DNA from: Candidatus Hydrogenedentota bacterium
GTDB lineage: Bacteria; Hydrogenedentota; Hydrogenedentia; Hydrogenedentiales; CAITNO01
Length of the DNA stretch: 7,263 nt
Direction: 5' to 3'
NCBI GenBank assembly: GCA_903922535.1
Contig: CAIXUF010000435.1
Coordinates: 1 to 7,263, forward strand
The position numbers were made by a program, and so were the translations under genes. The notes under the pieces were generated by a model. The model did no database searches, was not told where the DNA came from, and saw only the letters and a list, made by a program, of their open reading frames with translations. Below are positions 6,758 to 7,263 of the stretch, piece by piece (the first letter of the stretch is position 1; each line of letters opens with the position of its first letter).

Positions 6758-7263
6758 ATGCCTGTGAAACCAAAACTGCTGGCCATATTCCTAATCATCG
6801 TGCTCGCGCCCCTGGTCCTCGTGGGATGGCTGGGGGTGCGCGTTTCCCGCGCGGAGCAGAAGATGGTGGCCCTTCGCTTTCGCGAAGTGCTGACCGGCAG
6901 GCTGCACGATGCCGACGCCGTGGTGGCGGGCGTGCTTGCCGCGAAGCAGCGCCAACTTCAGGCGCAGCCCGTGTTCAGCGGCCGCCCGGCCGACGAAATC
7001 CGCCTGTTGGCCCGCACCTTCCCTTTCGTGCGCCAGTTGTTCGTGCTGGCGAAGGACGGACGCCTCGCCTACCCGTCCGCCGCCGGGCCGAACACGGACG
7101 CGGAGGCCGAGTTCATCGCGCGCACCCGCCAGATCTGGACGAACGGCGAGATCCCCCATGCCGCCCCCCGCATGGACGCAGCCACGCAGGTGGACGCAAA
7201 AAGGAACGGATCGGTGACCATTGGCTGGCTGCCCTCCTATTCCGAAAGCGGCGGTGAACTGAA
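6758..7263 (+). CDS. N-terminal part of a membrane protein with an extracytoplasmic sensor-like domain (possible sensor kinase), cut by window end
   Basis: An open frame of 168 codons runs from the ATG at 6758 to the window edge with no stop. It starts MPVKPKLLAIFLIIVLAPLV, one uncleaved hydrophobic helix (about 7-26) after a positive N-terminus, followed by a soluble part. Residues 28-70 are rich in charge and Ala and probably helical (VSRAEQKMVALRFREVLTGR). A segment with FPFVRQLFVLAKDGRLAYP then resembles extracytoplasmic sensor (Cache/PAS-like) domains, where a strand-turn-strand carries DG. One N-terminal helix, a periplasmic sensor domain and, presumably, a second helix beyond the window would suit a histidine kinase or related receptor, but no kinase part is visible. 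No clear Shine-Dalgarno is seen; GGGTGA abuts the ATG, and a GAGG lies too far away (6728). A GTG at 6764 is an alternative start. The 37-nt gap suggests the same operon as the SIMPL gene. Confidence 0.62.
   Translation, partial: MPVKPKLLAIFLIIVLAPLVLVGWLGVRVSRAEQKMVALRFREVLTGRLHDADAVVAGVLAAKQRQLQAQPVFSGRPADEIRLLARTFPFVRQLFVLAKDGRLAYPSAAGPNTDAEAEFIARTRQIWTNGEIPHAAPRMDAATQVDAKRNGSVTIGWLPSYSESGGEL

Overview
The window is GC-rich bacterial DNA with densely packed genes. Signal peptides, a membrane-anchored solute-binding protein and a CUT2 sugar transporter point to a diderm-type, probably environmental bacterium. The base composition, the AGGAGTC spacer repeat and the mix of VWA, SIMPL and long-signal-anchor proteins would suit a Planctomycetota- or Hydrogenedentota-like lineage, but the sequence alone does not prove this.

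Left half (1-4394, minus strand): one operon encoding a CUT2/ribose-type ABC importer, transcribed leftwards. It runs from a two-domain ATPase (4394-2898) to a first permease (2911-1922, 14-nt overlap) to a second permease (from 1929, 8-nt overlap). The second permease never reaches a stop codon. Its frame continues through a short spacer carrying a 7-bp tandem repeat into a periplasmic sugar-binding protein that has its own ATG and Shine-Dalgarno (798), then on to the window edge. The binding-protein homology stops abruptly near base 118. The first ~126 bases instead encode, on the plus strand, the C-terminal part of a carboxynorspermidine decarboxylase-like (NspC) protein. The two fragments meet tail to tail and share 9 bases, so this is either a rearrangement or an assembly or amplification chimera.

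Centre (4395-4579): a 185-bp divergent regulatory region. It holds a candidate minus-strand promoter, a CG-centred imperfect palindrome built on a repeated TTTTACAAAC (a possible LacI-type operator), and a short perfect hairpin in the predicted leader of the transporter mRNA.

Right half (4580-7263, plus strand): a likely operon of an exported von Willebrand factor A protein with an intact MIDAS motif (4580-5956), an exported SIMPL/DUF541 protein (5968-6720) and the N-terminal part of a membrane protein that looks like an extracytoplasmic sensor (from 6758, cut by the window end). The left operon imports an unidentified sugar-like solute. The right group builds envelope or periplasmic proteins of unknown process and may be linked to it only by the shared divergent control region.
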